64,000 bases of DNA from Micromonospora echinospora (GTDB taxonomy: Bacteria > Actinomycetota > Actinomycetes > Mycobacteriales > Micromonosporaceae), in the NCBI RefSeq assembly GCF_900091495.1, contig NZ_LT607413.1:3859001-3923000 (forward strand), read 5' to 3'. Below the pieces are notes generated by a model. The model had not been told where the DNA came from. It did no database searches and was given only the letters and a program-made list of their open reading frames with translations. Shown here piece by piece: positions 8,161 through 17,486 of this stretch; the stretch's first letter is position 1, and each line of letters opens with the position of its first letter. The position numbers and the translations under genes were made by a program.

Positions 8161-9387
8161 TTGTCCACATCACCACGGGAACTGCGGGTCGGCCTGGTCG
8201 GCTACGCGTTCATGGGCGCCGCGCACTCGCAGGCGTGGCGCACCGTGAACCGGGTGTACGACCTGCCGGCACGGGCCCGGATGACACTGATCTGCGGCCG
8301 GGACGCCGGGAAGGTGGCCGACGCGGCCGACCGGCTCGGCTGGGAGGGGCACACCACTGACTGGCGTGACCTGGTCACCCGGGACGACATCGACGTGGTC
8401 GACGTCTGCACCCCGGGGGACAGCCACGCCGAGATCGCCCTGGCCGCGCTGGCCGCCGGCAAGCACGTCCTGTGCGAGAAGCCGCTGGCCAACACGGTCG
8501 AGGAGGCCCGGGCGATGGCTGCCGCGGCGGCCACGGCCCGGACGGCCGGTGTTCGGTCGATGTGCGGTTTCAACTACCGCCGGGTGCCCGCGGTCACCAT
8601 GATGCGTGACCTGGTCGCCGCCGGCCGGCTGGGCGTCATCCGGCACGTCCGGGCGACGTACCTCCAGGACTGGATCGTGGACCCGCAGTTCCCGCTGGTC
8701 TGGCGACTGCTCAAGGACCGGGCGGGATCCGGCGCGCTGGGCGACATCGGGGCGCACATCATCGACCTGACGCAGTTCGTCACCGGGCAGCGGATCACCG
8801 GGGTCAGCGCGGTCACCGAGACCTTCGTCAAGGAGCGACCGCTGCCGGCCGACGCGCAGGGCTTGACCGGCAGCGTGGACGGCTCCGCGGGGGTCGACGG
8901 CTCCGGCCCGGCCACCGGGACGGTCACCGTGGACGACGCGGCGGTCTTCGTCGCCCGGCTCGACGGCGGGGCGCTGGCGACGTACGAGGCGAGCCGTTTC
9001 GCCACCGGCCGGAAGAACGCCCTGCGGGTCGAGATCAACGGCTCGCTCGGCACCGTGGTGTTCGACCTGGAGCGCCTCAACGAGTTGGAGTTCTACGACG
9101 CCGCGCTGCCCCCGGCGGAACAGGGCTTCAGCCGGATCCTGGTCACCGAGGGCGACCACCCGTACATGTCGGCCTGGTGGCCGCCGGGACACATCATCGG
9201 CTACGAGCACTCCTTCACCCACCAGATGCGCGACTTCGTCGAGGCGGTCGCCACCGGCACCGACCCGGCCCCCTCGTTCGCCGACGCGTTGCAGGTCCAG
9301 CTCGTGCTGGACGCGGTGACCCGCTCGGCGGAACTCGGCTCGTCCTGGACCGAGGTGGAACCGGCCCTGGTGACGGTGGCCGCCTGA
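8161..9387 (+). CDS. Gfo/Idh/MocA family sugar oxidoreductase
   Basis: A 408-residue cytoplasmic NAD(P)-dependent dehydrogenase. The Rossmann fold begins at once (RVGLVGYAFMGAAHSQAW), the family motif CEKPLANTVEEA carries the conserved Lys near residue 105, and a DIGAHIIDL motif with the conserved His follows near residue 200. Members oxidise or reduce sugars at ring hydroxyls, often making 3-keto sugars. The TTG start at 8161 is preferred: it follows GGGGGAGA with good spacing and the protein aligns from there. The gene lies 20 bp after the binding-protein gene and ends the importer operon, so it probably handles the imported sugar. Confidence 0.9.
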   Translation: MSTSPRELRVGLVGYAFMGAAHSQAWRTVNRVYDLPARARMTLICGRDAGKVADAADRLGWEGHTTDWRDLVTRDDIDVVDVCTPGDSHAEIALAALAAGKHVLCEKPLANTVEEARAMAAAAATARTAGVRSMCGFNYRRVPAVTMMRDLVAAGRLGVIRHVRATYLQDWIVDPQFPLVWRLLKDRAGSGALGDIGAHIIDLTQFVTGQRITGVSAVTETFVKERPLPADAQGLTGSVDGSAGVDGSGPATGTVTVDDAAVFVARLDGGALATYEASRFATGRKNALRVEINGSLGTVVFDLERLNELEFYDAALPPAEQGFSRILVTEGDHPYMSAWWPPGHIIGYEHSFTHQMRDFVEAVATGTDPAPSFADALQVQLVLDAVTRSAELGSSWTEVEPALVTVAA

Positions 9388-10341
9388 CCCTCCGGGGCGT
9401 CGGTCGCGGTATCCCGTCACCGGTTGCCCCTCCCGCCCATCGTGGGACCGCCACCGGCGTCCCATCCGAGCGACTTTTCCGGACCGACCGGCGAGGGCCG
9501 GCCGCGGTTGCGCCCCGCGGCCGGAGACGAGGTCCGATCCGGAGAGGGCGTGCCCCGGCGGACCATGTCCGGCCCGGTGGGGCACGACAGCACGACGGTC
9601 GTCCGGCGCGGCCGGACCGGGATTCCCCGGTCGCGCCGGAGGACCGGACCCTCCCGTTCCCAGTGTCCGTCCGGGACGACACCCCGTTCCGGGCGGTCGA
9701 CACGGGTGGGCAGGGTCGAGACGCCGACCGACCCCGCCCGCCCGGCCCCGTCCGTCACACCGAACCGGGCCCGCCTACCGGCGTCCTCGCCGCCGACGTC
9801 GCCGCCGGCCGACGGGTGCTCTCCCGGCCCGGTGGACGGGCGGGGCACCCTCCTGCACCAGGAGGCGGTCCACCGCAAGGCGCGAGACAGCACGCGCGAG
9901 ACTGTGCCGCGCCCCGCGCCCCGCGCCCCGCGCCCCGCGCCCCGCGCCCCGCGCCCCGCGCCCCGCGCCCCGCGCCCCGCGCCCCGCGCAGAGCGGTCCG
10001 CGAACCGGCGGCCGGGGCGGCGTGCCGCACGCGCGTCAGGGCGGGAAGACCGGTCGAGGTACGACCGGCGCGACGCTGTCGAGCTGCCCCGTTCGTGCGC
10101 CCGGGCCCTCGACGGCGGTCGCCTGGTGCGACCGCCCATCCCGCTGTCCCGGCCAGCCCGTTGCCCCGTCTGTGCGGGCAGCTCCAGAGGACGCGAAGCG
10201 TGAGCACCCCTACCGCTGTCGGTCCCGCTGAGCTGGCCCGGCGCGTGCCCGAGCCAGGGCTCTGGGGCCACTTTTCGTGAACTGAGCAGAAGTTCGGCGA
10301 GAACCGCCAGAAGCTATGGACATGGACATCGAAACCCCTTA
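9388..10341 (+). other. Long intergenic region without a supported gene
   Basis: About 950 bp between the oxidoreductase and the first secreted protein. Both strands stay open for more than 250 codons, but the translations are Arg/Pro/Ala-rich, low-complexity and match no fold that I recognise, as expected from extreme GC content alone. The region holds a perfect heptanucleotide array (9911-9987) and, at its end, a plausible promoter for the gene at 10564. Confidence 0.6.
9911..9987 (+). repeat. Heptanucleotide microsatellite, 11 perfect copies of GCCCCGC
   Basis: Eleven uninterrupted copies of the 7-bp unit GCCCCGC (77 bp). The unit length is not a multiple of three, so slippage would shift frame if it were ever translated. 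It lies about 650 bp upstream of the secreted dehydrogenase-like gene. No coding role is supported. Confidence 0.95.
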
Positions 10342-10346
10342 ATGTC
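10318..10346 (+). promoter_or_regulatory. Candidate promoter for the secreted sugar-enzyme genes
   Basis: TGGACA (10318-10323) and TAATGT (10341-10346) with a 17-bp spacer. The sequence around the -35 box (GAAGCTATGGACA) is the same as at the ROK-operon promoter near 2900, suggesting shared control of the importer and the secreted enzymes. A partial dyad GAACATGTTC lies just downstream, around 10358. Confidence 0.45.
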
Positions 10347-10563
10347 GTCGCCATCACGAACATGTTCCGTCGAGGTGAACCGGCGGCGCGGTGATCCATC
10401 GACCGTCCCCGAGCGTCGGCGCGCACCTGCGCCACGCCCCCGGACGACACGGCTCGACCGGACGGCACCCGGCACGGGCCGCGCACATCCCCCGCTACGG
10501 CATCCGGCGCGACGGCGCGCGCCCGCCCTGGCAGTCGAACGTCAGGAAGGGACGGACCCAGGC

Positions 10564-13398
10564 ATGTCCACACACGACGGAACCCCCGGCCGGCGAACGC
10601 CGTCGGCCGGCTCCGCGCTGCTACTGGTGGCCGCGGCCGGGCTGGTCGCCCTCGGCGGCCCGGCGGCCCCCGCGTCGGCCCACCCCGTCAACGCCACCGA
10701 CTTTCAGCAGGTCACCCTGGCCAAAGGGGTCGCCGAGGTCGGCGAACCCATGAGCATCGCGGTGCTGCCCGACCGCTCCGTGCTGCACACCGCCCGCAAC
10801 GGCACCCTGCGCCGCACCGACTCGGCCGGCACCACCACCGTGCTCGGCACCATCCCGGTCTACCTCCACGACGAGGAGGGCCTCCAGGGCGTCGGGGCGG
10901 ACCCGAACTTCGCCAGCAACCGGCACGTCTACCTCTACTACGCGCCGCCGCTGGCCACCCCCGGCGGGGACGCCCCGGCCACCGGCACCGACTTCTCCGC
11001 CTGGCAGGGCGTCAACCGGCTCTCCCGCTTCACCCTCAACGCCGACTGGACGCTCAACATGTCCAGCCAGGTCACCGTGCTCGACGTACCGGCCGACCGG
11101 GGGATGTGCTGCCACGTCGGTGGGGACATCGACTTCGACGCGGCCGGCAACCTGTACCTGTCGACCGGGGACGACACCAACCCGTTCGACTCCGCCGGCT
11201 ACGCCCCGATCGACGAACGCACCAACCGCAACCCCGCGTACGACGCCCAGCGCACCTCGGCCAACACCAACGACCTGCGCGGCAAGATCCTGCGGATCAA
11301 GGTGAACACCAATGGGACGTACTCGATCCCGGCGGGGAACATGTTCGTCGACTCCGACCCGAAGACGCGTCCGGAGATCTACGCGATGGGCTTCCGCAAC
11401 CCGTTCCGGATGAGCGTCGACCGGGCCACCGGCATCGTCTACGTCGGCGACTACGGCCCGGACGCCGGCACCACCAGCGCCCGGGGACCGAGCGGTCAGG
11501 TCGAGTTCAACCGGATCACCGGTCCGGGCAACTACGGCTGGCCGTACTGCACCGGCACGAACACCGCCACCGAGACGTACGCGGAGTGGGACTTCGCCAC
11601 CGGCACCGCCGGGGCGAAGTACAACTGCACCGGCGGGCCGACCAACAACTCGTTCCGCAACACCGGTCTGTCGACGCTGCCCGGGGCGAAGCCCGCCTGG
11701 ATCCGGTACGCCGGCGACGCCGGCACCCCACCCGAGTTCGGCGGCGGCTCCGAGTCGCCGATGGCCGGCCCGGTCTACCGGTACGACGCCACCAACCCCT
11801 CCACCACCAAGTTTCCGCAGTCCTTCCACGGGCAGTTCTTCGCCGGTGAGCTGGGCCGGGGCTGGGTCAAGCCGATCCACCTGAACACCGACGGGTCCCC
11901 GGGCGTCATCGACACCTTCCCGTGGAACGGCAAGCAGGTCATGGACATGGCCTTCGGTCCGGACGGCGCGCTCTACGTGCTCGACTACGGCACCGGCTAC
12001 TTCAACGGCGACGCCAACTCGGCGCTCTACCGCTACGACCACATCGGCGGCGGCAACCGCGCGCCGACCGCCGTGGCCACCGCCGACCGGACCTCCGGGG
12101 TGGCCCCGTTGACCGTGAACTTCTCCTCGGCCGGGTCGTCGGACCCGGACGGCGGCGCGCTGACCCACACCTGGAACTTCGGCGACGGCACCACGTCGAC
12201 GTCGGCGAACCCGAGCAAGACGTACACCACCGACGGTTCGTACACCGCCACGCTGACCGTCCGGGACCCGCAGGGCGCGACCGGCACCGCCAGCGTGTCG
12301 ATCAGGGTCGGCAACACGGCTCCCACGGTGCGGATCAACTCCCCCCTGATGGGCCGGCTCTTCTCCTACGGCGACACCGTGCCGTTCAACATCACCGTCA
12401 CCGACCCGGAGGACGGGACGATCGACTGCACCAAGGTCAAGATGACCTACGTGCTCGGCCACGACCAGCACGGCCACGCGATCACCTCGCAGAACGGCTG
12501 CTCCGGCTCGATCACCATCCCGGTCGACGGTGAGCACGACGAGGCGGCCAACATCTTCGCGGTCTTCGACGCCGAATACACCGACTCCGGCGGACTGACC
12601 ACCCACGAGCAGCACATCCTCCAGCCGCGCAAGCGCCAGGCGGAGCACCACAAGGACTCCTCCGGGGTGTCTCCGCACGACAAGGCCACGGCCGAGGGCG
12701 GCCGGACGATCGGCAGCATCGACAACGGGGACTGGATCGCGTTCGAGCCGTACCGACTCGACACCGTCACCTCGTTCCACGCGCGGGTCTCCTCCGGCGG
12801 CATCGGCGGCACCATCCAGGTGCGGGTCGGCTCGCCCACCGGCACCGTCCTCGGCTCGGCCACCGTGCCGGTCACCGGCGGCTGGGAGACCTTCACCACT
12901 GTCACCGGCACCATCTCCGGCGCGCCGGCCACCACCGGCCGGCTCTACCTGACCTTCGCCGGTGGCACCGGCGCGCTGTTCGACGTCGACGCGTTCGGCT
13001 TCGTCACCGGCACCGCCACCAGCGGCCCGGTGGTCGGCATGGGTGGCAAATGTCTCGACGTGCGGAACGCGGGCACGGCGGACGGGACGCAGATCCAGAT
13101 CTACTCCTGCAACGGTACGGCGGCGCAGACCTGGTCGGTGACGCCGAATGGTCCGGTGCGGGCGTTGGGGAAGTGTCTGGACGTCTCGGGTGGTGGTTCG
13201 GCGGACGGTACGAAGATCCAGTTGTGGACGTGTAACGGTTCGGGTGCGCAGGTGTGGTCGGCGCAGGCGGACGGGACGGTGCGTAATCCGCAGTCGGGTA
13301 AGTGTCTGGACGTCTCCGGGAACACCGCTGCCGATGGTCAGGCGGTGCACCTGTGGACGTGTCACGCGGGCGCGAACCAGAAGTGGACCCTGCCGTGA
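10564..13398 (+). CDS. Secreted glucose/sorbosone dehydrogenase-like protein with PKD, CBM6 and ricin-B domains
   Basis: A 944-residue secreted multidomain protein. A Sec signal peptide (residues 1-40, ending ASAHPV) is followed by a six-bladed propeller of the glucose/sorbosone dehydrogenase family (about 45-495; GLQGVGADPNF, MCCHVGGDIDFD and EIYAMGFRNPFR are typical). Then come a PKD domain (about 500-583), a linker domain rich in Asp, a CBM6-type carbohydrate module (about 710-816) and a ricin-B lectin trefoil (821-944). Family members use PQQ or other quinones to oxidise aldoses; activity here is inferred. ATG at 10564 follows AGGAAGGGA and opens a clean signal peptide; the upstream in-frame extension is not supported. 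The next gene starts 29 bp after the stop and shares the last 265 bp almost exactly. Confidence 0.88.
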   Translation: MSTHDGTPGRRTPSAGSALLLVAAAGLVALGGPAAPASAHPVNATDFQQVTLAKGVAEVGEPMSIAVLPDRSVLHTARNGTLRRTDSAGTTTVLGTIPVYLHDEEGLQGVGADPNFASNRHVYLYYAPPLATPGGDAPATGTDFSAWQGVNRLSRFTLNADWTLNMSSQVTVLDVPADRGMCCHVGGDIDFDAAGNLYLSTGDDTNPFDSAGYAPIDERTNRNPAYDAQRTSANTNDLRGKILRIKVNTNGTYSIPAGNMFVDSDPKTRPEIYAMGFRNPFRMSVDRATGIVYVGDYGPDAGTTSARGPSGQVEFNRITGPGNYGWPYCTGTNTATETYAEWDFATGTAGAKYNCTGGPTNNSFRNTGLSTLPGAKPAWIRYAGDAGTPPEFGGGSESPMAGPVYRYDATNPSTTKFPQSFHGQFFAGELGRGWVKPIHLNTDGSPGVIDTFPWNGKQVMDMAFGPDGALYVLDYGTGYFNGDANSALYRYDHIGGGNRAPTAVATADRTSGVAPLTVNFSSAGSSDPDGGALTHTWNFGDGTTSTSANPSKTYTTDGSYTATLTVRDPQGATGTASVSIRVGNTAPTVRINSPLMGRLFSYGDTVPFNITVTDPEDGTIDCTKVKMTYVLGHDQHGHAITSQNGCSGSITIPVDGEHDEAANIFAVFDAEYTDSGGLTTHEQHILQPRKRQAEHHKDSSGVSPHDKATAEGGRTIGSIDNGDWIAFEPYRLDTVTSFHARVSSGGIGGTIQVRVGSPTGTVLGSATVPVTGGWETFTTVTGTISGAPATTGRLYLTFAGGTGALFDVDAFGFVTGTATSGPVVGMGGKCLDVRNAGTADGTQIQIYSCNGTAAQTWSVTPNGPVRALGKCLDVSGGGSADGTKIQLWTCNGSGAQVWSAQADGTVRNPQSGKCLDVSGNTAADGQAVHLWTCHAGANQKWTLP
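13132..13396 (+). repeat. Ricin-B coding repeat, copy 1 (copy 2 at 15270-15534)
   Basis: The last 265 bp of this gene differ at only three positions from 15270-15534 in the next gene, while the CBM6 sequences just before them are clearly diverged. The segment uses many T- and G-ending codons (GGT, TCG, GTG), unlike the C-rich flanks. Confidence 0.95.
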
Positions 13399-13427
13399 GG
13401 AACCGAACCCTCCACCGGGAGCCCGAC

Positions 13428-15536
13428 ATGCGCAGACGCCTCCGATCCGCCGTCGGCGCGGCCACCGCCGTCCTCGCCGTCCTCGCCTGCACCACCCCCG
13501 CCACCCCGGCCAGCGCCGCCGACGCCCCGTACGACGTGCTCGTCTTCTCCAAGACCGCCGGCTTCCGACACGACTCGATCGCGGTGGGCACCCAGGCCGT
13601 GCGGGAGCTCGGCGCGGCCCACAACTTCACCGTCACCGCCACCGAGGACGCCACCCGCTTCACCACCGCCAACCTCGCCCAGTACGAGGCGGTGATCTTC
13701 CTGAACACCACCGGCGACGTGCTCGACGCCGGCCAGCAGAGCGCCTTCGAGGCGTACGTCAACGGCGGCGGCGGGTTCGTCGGCGTCCACTCGGCGGCCG
13801 ACACCGAGTACGGCTGGCCGTTCTACGGCAACCTGGTGGGCGCCTACTTCGCCTCGCACCCGGCCATCCAGCAGGCCCACGTGCACGTGACGGACCGGGC
13901 GCACGCGGCCACCGCCCACCTGCCGCGCACCTGGACCCGCACCGACGAGTGGTACGACTACCGGGCCAACCCCCGCCCGTCCGTCCGGGTGCTCGCCACC
14001 CTCGACGAGTCGTCGTACACGGGCGGGCAGATGGGGGCCGACCACCCGATCGCCTGGTGCCGGCCGGTGAGCGCCGGACGGTCGTTCTACACCGGCGGCG
14101 GGCACACCCAGGCGTCGTACGCCGATCCGGCCTTCCGGGCGCACCTACTCGGCGGCATCCGGTACGCGGCCGGACGGACCCGGGCCGACTGCCGCGCCGA
14201 GACCGGCTACACCACCCTCTACGACGGCTCCACCACCGGCTGGTCGCAGGCCGGACCGGGCAGCTTCACCAACACCGACGCCACCCTCACCTCGGTCGGC
14301 GGGATGGGCCTGTACTGGTACAGCGCGAAGCAGTTCACCAACTACTCGCTCAAACTCGACTGGCGGATGGCCGGCGACGACAACTCCGGCGTCTTCGTCG
14401 GCTTCCCGCCGTCGAACGACCCCTGGTCGGCGGTGAACAACGGCTACGAGATCCAGATCGACGCCACCGACGCGGCCGACCGCACCACCGGCGCGGTCTA
14501 CACGTTCAAGTCCGCCGACCTCGCCGCCCGGGACGCCGCGTTGAACCCGCCGGGGGAGTGGAACACCTACGAACTGCTCGTCGAGGGGGAACGGCTCCAG
14601 GTATTCCTCAACGGGCGGAAGATCAACGACTTCACCAACACCGACCCGGCCCGTTCCCTCGCCGGCCACATCGGGCTCCAGAACCACGGTACGGGCGACG
14701 ACGTCTCGTTCCGCAACATCCGGATCAAGGAACTGGGCGGCGGCCCACCGGGCGGGAACACCACCGTGCAGGCCGAGGCGTTCAGCACCGCCAGCGGGGT
14801 CTCCGCGTACCCCAAGACCGGGGCCAACGGTGGGCAGACCCTCGGGTACGTCGACCCGGGCGACTGGGCCGGGTACCACGGCCTCGACCTGACCGGGGTG
14901 AACGCGGTGCGGGCCCGGGTCGTCTCCGGCGGACCGGGCGGCACCATCCAGGTACGGGCCGGCTCCGCCACCGGCCCCGTGCTCGGCCAGGTGGCGGTCC
15001 CCAACACCGGAGGTTGGGACACCTTCGCCGATGTCGGCGCCACTCTCGCCGGGGTGCCGTCCGGTACGCAGAACCTGTACCTGACCTTCACCGGCAGCGG
15101 CTCCGGTCTCTTCGACGTCGACGACGTCACCCTCGTCCGGTCCCCCGGCGGCACCGGCACCGGCCCGGTCGTCGGGTTGGGCGGCAAGTGCCTCGACGTG
15201 CGGAACGGGAGCACGGCCGACGGGACGCAGGTGCAGATCCACTCGTGCAACGGCAGCGCGGCGCAGACGTGGTCGGTGACGCCGAGTGGTCCGGTGCGGG
15301 CGTTGGGGAAGTGTCTGGACGTCTCGGGTGGTGGTTCGGCGGACGGTACGAAGATCCAGTTGTGGACGTGTAACGGTTCGGGTGCGCAGGTGTGGTCGGC
15401 GCAGGCGGACGGGACGGTGCGTAATCCGCAGTCGGGTAAGTGTCTGGACGTCTCGGGGAACAGCGCTGCCGATGGTCAGGCGGTGCACCTGTGGACGTGT
15501 CACGCGGGCGCGAACCAGAAGTGGACCCTGCCGTAG
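13428..15536 (+). CDS. Secreted ThuA-like and 3-keto-disaccharide hydrolase (DUF1080) protein with CBM6 and ricin-B domains
   Basis: A 702-residue secreted protein. A signal peptide (residues 1-31, ending ASAA) precedes a ThuA-like class-I-amidotransferase fold (about 35-250; VLVFSKTAGFRHDSI, GGGGFVGVHSAADTEY). Next is a concanavalin-like domain of the DUF1080/3-keto-disaccharide hydrolase family (about 260-438; LDWRMAGDDNSGVFVGFP, GEWNTYELLVEG), then CBM6 (445-571) and ricin-B (580-702). The DUF1080 family includes hydrolases of 3-keto-glycosides, so this enzyme probably cleaves oxidised oligosaccharides outside the cell. ATG at 13428 is chosen because GGGAG lies 8 bp upstream and a clean signal follows; a GTG at 13395 overlapping the previous stop is possible. 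It forms a unit with the preceding dehydrogenase-like gene. Confidence 0.88.
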   Translation: MRRRLRSAVGAATAVLAVLACTTPATPASAADAPYDVLVFSKTAGFRHDSIAVGTQAVRELGAAHNFTVTATEDATRFTTANLAQYEAVIFLNTTGDVLDAGQQSAFEAYVNGGGGFVGVHSAADTEYGWPFYGNLVGAYFASHPAIQQAHVHVTDRAHAATAHLPRTWTRTDEWYDYRANPRPSVRVLATLDESSYTGGQMGADHPIAWCRPVSAGRSFYTGGGHTQASYADPAFRAHLLGGIRYAAGRTRADCRAETGYTTLYDGSTTGWSQAGPGSFTNTDATLTSVGGMGLYWYSAKQFTNYSLKLDWRMAGDDNSGVFVGFPPSNDPWSAVNNGYEIQIDATDAADRTTGAVYTFKSADLAARDAALNPPGEWNTYELLVEGERLQVFLNGRKINDFTNTDPARSLAGHIGLQNHGTGDDVSFRNIRIKELGGGPPGGNTTVQAEAFSTASGVSAYPKTGANGGQTLGYVDPGDWAGYHGLDLTGVNAVRARVVSGGPGGTIQVRAGSATGPVLGQVAVPNTGGWDTFADVGATLAGVPSGTQNLYLTFTGSGSGLFDVDDVTLVRSPGGTGTGPVVGLGGKCLDVRNGSTADGTQVQIHSCNGSAAQTWSVTPSGPVRALGKCLDVSGGGSADGTKIQLWTCNGSGAQVWSAQADGTVRNPQSGKCLDVSGNSAADGQAVHLWTCHAGANQKWTLP
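15270..15534 (+). repeat. Ricin-B coding repeat, copy 2
   Basis: The partner of 13132-13396 in direct orientation, 2138 bp downstream, with three mismatches in 265 bp. The near identity at codon third positions suggests recent duplication or ongoing gene conversion. Confidence 0.95.
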
Positions 15537-15575
15537 CTCGCGCCTCCCGCCCGGGTGTGCGCCGCTGAGGTGTGA

Positions 15576-15621
15576 GCAGGGGTCCCCTGTTACCTCCTGG
15601 TGAGGAGCAGGGGACCCCTGC
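15576..15621 (+). repeat. Intergenic palindromic repeat (GCAGGGGTCCCCTG type), copy 1
   Basis: Inverted arms GCAGGGGTCCCCTG and CAGGGGACCCCTGC flank a 18-nt centre that itself can fold (ACCTC/GAGG). Each arm is nearly self-complementary. It lies 40 bp after the ThuA-like gene, so it could terminate transcription, but the same sequence recurs at 32809 and 32970 and so is a dispersed repeat family. Strand is arbitrary. Confidence 0.85.
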
Positions 15622-15957
15622 AACCAAAAATCCCCCGCCCCGCCCGTGCGCACAGCTCGACAGCCCGCCCGTCGGAGTGGAGCGGCGTCCTCGCCCGGGA
15701 GCACGGCTGTCGGTCTCGGTCGCCGGGCCTTCCGAACCGGCGGCGGCGGTCCTAGAGTGGGTGACGGCAGCCGTGACAGGCGGCCGGTGGCCCGGCGGGA
15801 GGCGCAACCCGCTGGGCGCCAGGTGCACCTCCGTCGGTGATCCGGCGGGGCGGCGCCCACCGGTCCCTCCCTCCGGCGCGGCCCCTCGTCCCGGGGCCGG
15901 TCACCCTCGCCCCGGTCCCGCCCGCGGAATCCCTGATCACCACAGGGGAGAAGGACA

Positions 15958-16968
15958 ATGGCGCGACCCATCACACTCTTCACCGGCCAGTGGGCCGATC
16001 TTCCGTTCGACGAGGTCTGCCGGCTCGCCGCCGAGTGGGGCTACGACGGACTGGAGATCGCCTGCTGGGGTGACCACTTCGAGGTCGACCGGGCACTGGC
16101 CGACGACTCGTACGTCGACCGCAAGCGCGAGACGCTGGCGAAGCACAACCTCCAGGTCTTCGCCATCTCCAACCACCTCGTCGGCCAGGCGGTCTGCGAC
16201 CATCCGATCGACGAGCGGCACCAGGACATCCTGCCGGCCCGGATCTGGGGTGACGGCGAGCCCGAGGGGGTCCGCCAGCGGGCCGCCGAGGAGATCAAGG
16301 ACACCGCCCGCGCGGCGGCGAAGCTCGGCGTCCACACCGTCGTCGGCTTCACCGGATCATCGATCTGGCACACCCTGGCGATGTTCCCGCCGGTGCCGCC
16401 GTCCATGATCGAGCGCGGGTACCAGGACTTCGCCGACCGGTGGAACCCGATCCTCGACGTCTTCGACGAGGTGGGCGTGCGGTTCGCGCACGAGGTCCAC
16501 CCCAGCGAGATCGCCTACGACTACTGGACCACCCGGCGGACCCTGGAGGCGATCGGGCACCGCCCCGCCTTCGGCCTGAACTGGGATCCGTCCCACTTCG
16601 TCTGGCAGGACCTGGACCCGGTGAACTTCATCCTCGACTTCGCCGACCGGATCTACCACGTCGACTGCAAGGACGCGAAGGTGCGTACCGGCGACGGGCG
16701 CCGGGGCCGGCTCTCCTCCCACCTGCCCTGGGCCGACCTACGCCGCGGCTGGGACTTCGTCTCCACCGGGCACGGCGACGTGCCCTGGGAGGACTGCTTC
16801 CGGGCGTTGAACGCCATCGGGTACGACGGCCCGCTCTCGATCGAGTGGGAGGACGCCGGGATGGACCGCCTCGTCGGCGCGCCCGAGGCGCTCCAGTTCG
16901 TCCGCCGGCTGGCCTTCGACGCCCCGGCGGCGGCCTTCGACGCCGCCTTCAGCACCAACCGTGACTGA
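15958..16968 (+). CDS. Sugar phosphate isomerase/epimerase family protein (TIM barrel)
   Basis: A 336-residue cytoplasmic AP-endonuclease-2-like TIM-barrel protein. Landmarks are the N-terminal [19 protein letters not shown], the metal-binding [10 protein letters not shown] in the middle, the [12 protein letters not shown] strand with its Asp and His ligands, and [12 protein letters not shown] near the end. Such proteins isomerise or epimerise sugars, and in keto-glycoside clusters are proposed to act on 3-keto sugars. ATG at 15958 follows AGGGGAGAAGG. It is the last gene of the sugar region, 421 bp after the ThuA-like gene, and a strong hairpin follows it. It may work with the Gfo/Idh/MocA enzyme; the exact substrate is unknown. 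Confidence 0.88.
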   Translation: MARPITLFTGQWADLPFDEVCRLAAEWGYDGLEIACWGDHFEVDRALADDSYVDRKRETLAKHNLQVFAISNHLVGQAVCDHPIDERHQDILPARIWGDGEPEGVRQRAAEEIKDTARAAAKLGVHTVVGFTGSSIWHTLAMFPPVPPSMIERGYQDFADRWNPILDVFDEVGVRFAHEVHPSEIAYDYWTTRRTLEAIGHRPAFGLNWDPSHFVWQDLDPVNFILDFADRIYHVDCKDAKVRTGDGRRGRLSSHLPWADLRRGWDFVSTGHGDVPWEDCFRALNAIGYDGPLSIEWEDAGMDRLVGAPEALQFVRRLAFDAPAAAFDAAFSTNRD

Positions 16969-17028
16969 CCGGACCCGCGGAACGTCCGACTGACCGGACC
17001 GTACGACTGACCGGACCGTACGACGCCC

Positions 17029-17061
17029 GACGGGCCGGCCGCATAAGGCGGCCGGCCCGTC
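17029..17061 (+). terminator. Bidirectional terminator hairpin
   Basis: A perfect 14-bp stem (GACGGGCCGGCCGC / GCGGCCGGCCCGTC) with a 5-nt loop ATAAG, between two convergent genes ending at 16968 and 17076. It can serve both strands. Confidence 0.8.
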
Positions 17062-17075
17062 GAAGGCGTCGTCGC

Positions 17076-17486
17076 TCAGAACGTGCTGCCGTTGGCCCCG
17101 CCACCGGACGGCTTGCTCCGGCTGGCGCTGCTGGCCGATCCGGTGCCCGACGATCCGGTGCTGGTGGAGTTGGCGCTGCCGGTCTTCGCCCCGACCGTGG
17201 CCGGCGTGCCGGCGAAGGCGTCGTCGGCGGCGGTCAGCCCCTGCCTGCCGTCCCCACTGCTGCTGCCGAGCTTCTCGCCCAGCTTGGAGTGGCTGAGCTT
17301 GTCCTTGCCCTCGCTGTAGAGCCGGTTCGCCTGGGCCTGTGCGACCCCGGCCGCCTCCTGCACGGTCGGGTGGTCCAGCACCTTCCGGCCCCGGACGACC
17401 AGCTCCTCGTACTTCTCCCGACCGGCGCGGGCGCCCAGGACGAATCCCGCAGCCAGCCCGCCAAGGAACATGATCTTTCCGCGCAT
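17076..17486 (-). CDS. Small membrane-anchored protein (YtxH-like)
   Basis: A 136-residue protein. It begins with a short basic stretch and one hydrophobic segment rich in glycine (IMFLGGLAAGFVLGARAG), then a charged helical region (REKYEELVVRGRKVLDHP) and a Ser/Gly/Thr-rich disordered tail. This layout matches the small actinobacterial proteins annotated as YtxH-like or simply membrane proteins. They are thought to sit at the inner membrane face, but no activity is known. ATG at 17486 follows a GGGAG site. It is transcribed alone, convergent with the isomerase gene. Confidence 0.8.
   Translation of the reverse strand: MRGKIMFLGGLAAGFVLGARAGREKYEELVVRGRKVLDHPTVQEAAGVAQAQANRLYSEGKDKLSHSKLGEKLGSSSGDGRQGLTAADDAFAGTPATVGAKTGSANSTSTGSSGTGSASSASRSKPSGGGANGSTF

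Noticed and set aside
9424..10203. Long open frames on both strands (over 250 codons each) between the oxidoreductase and the secreted dehydrogenase-like gene
   Set aside because: Low-complexity Arg/Pro/Ala sequence spanning a 7-bp repeat array, no ribosome site, no recognisable domain; explained by GC content.
16988..17021. A 17-bp tandem duplication (GACTGACCGGACCGTAC twice) after the isomerase gene
   Set aside because: Real but short and with no visible function; probably slippage next to the terminator.
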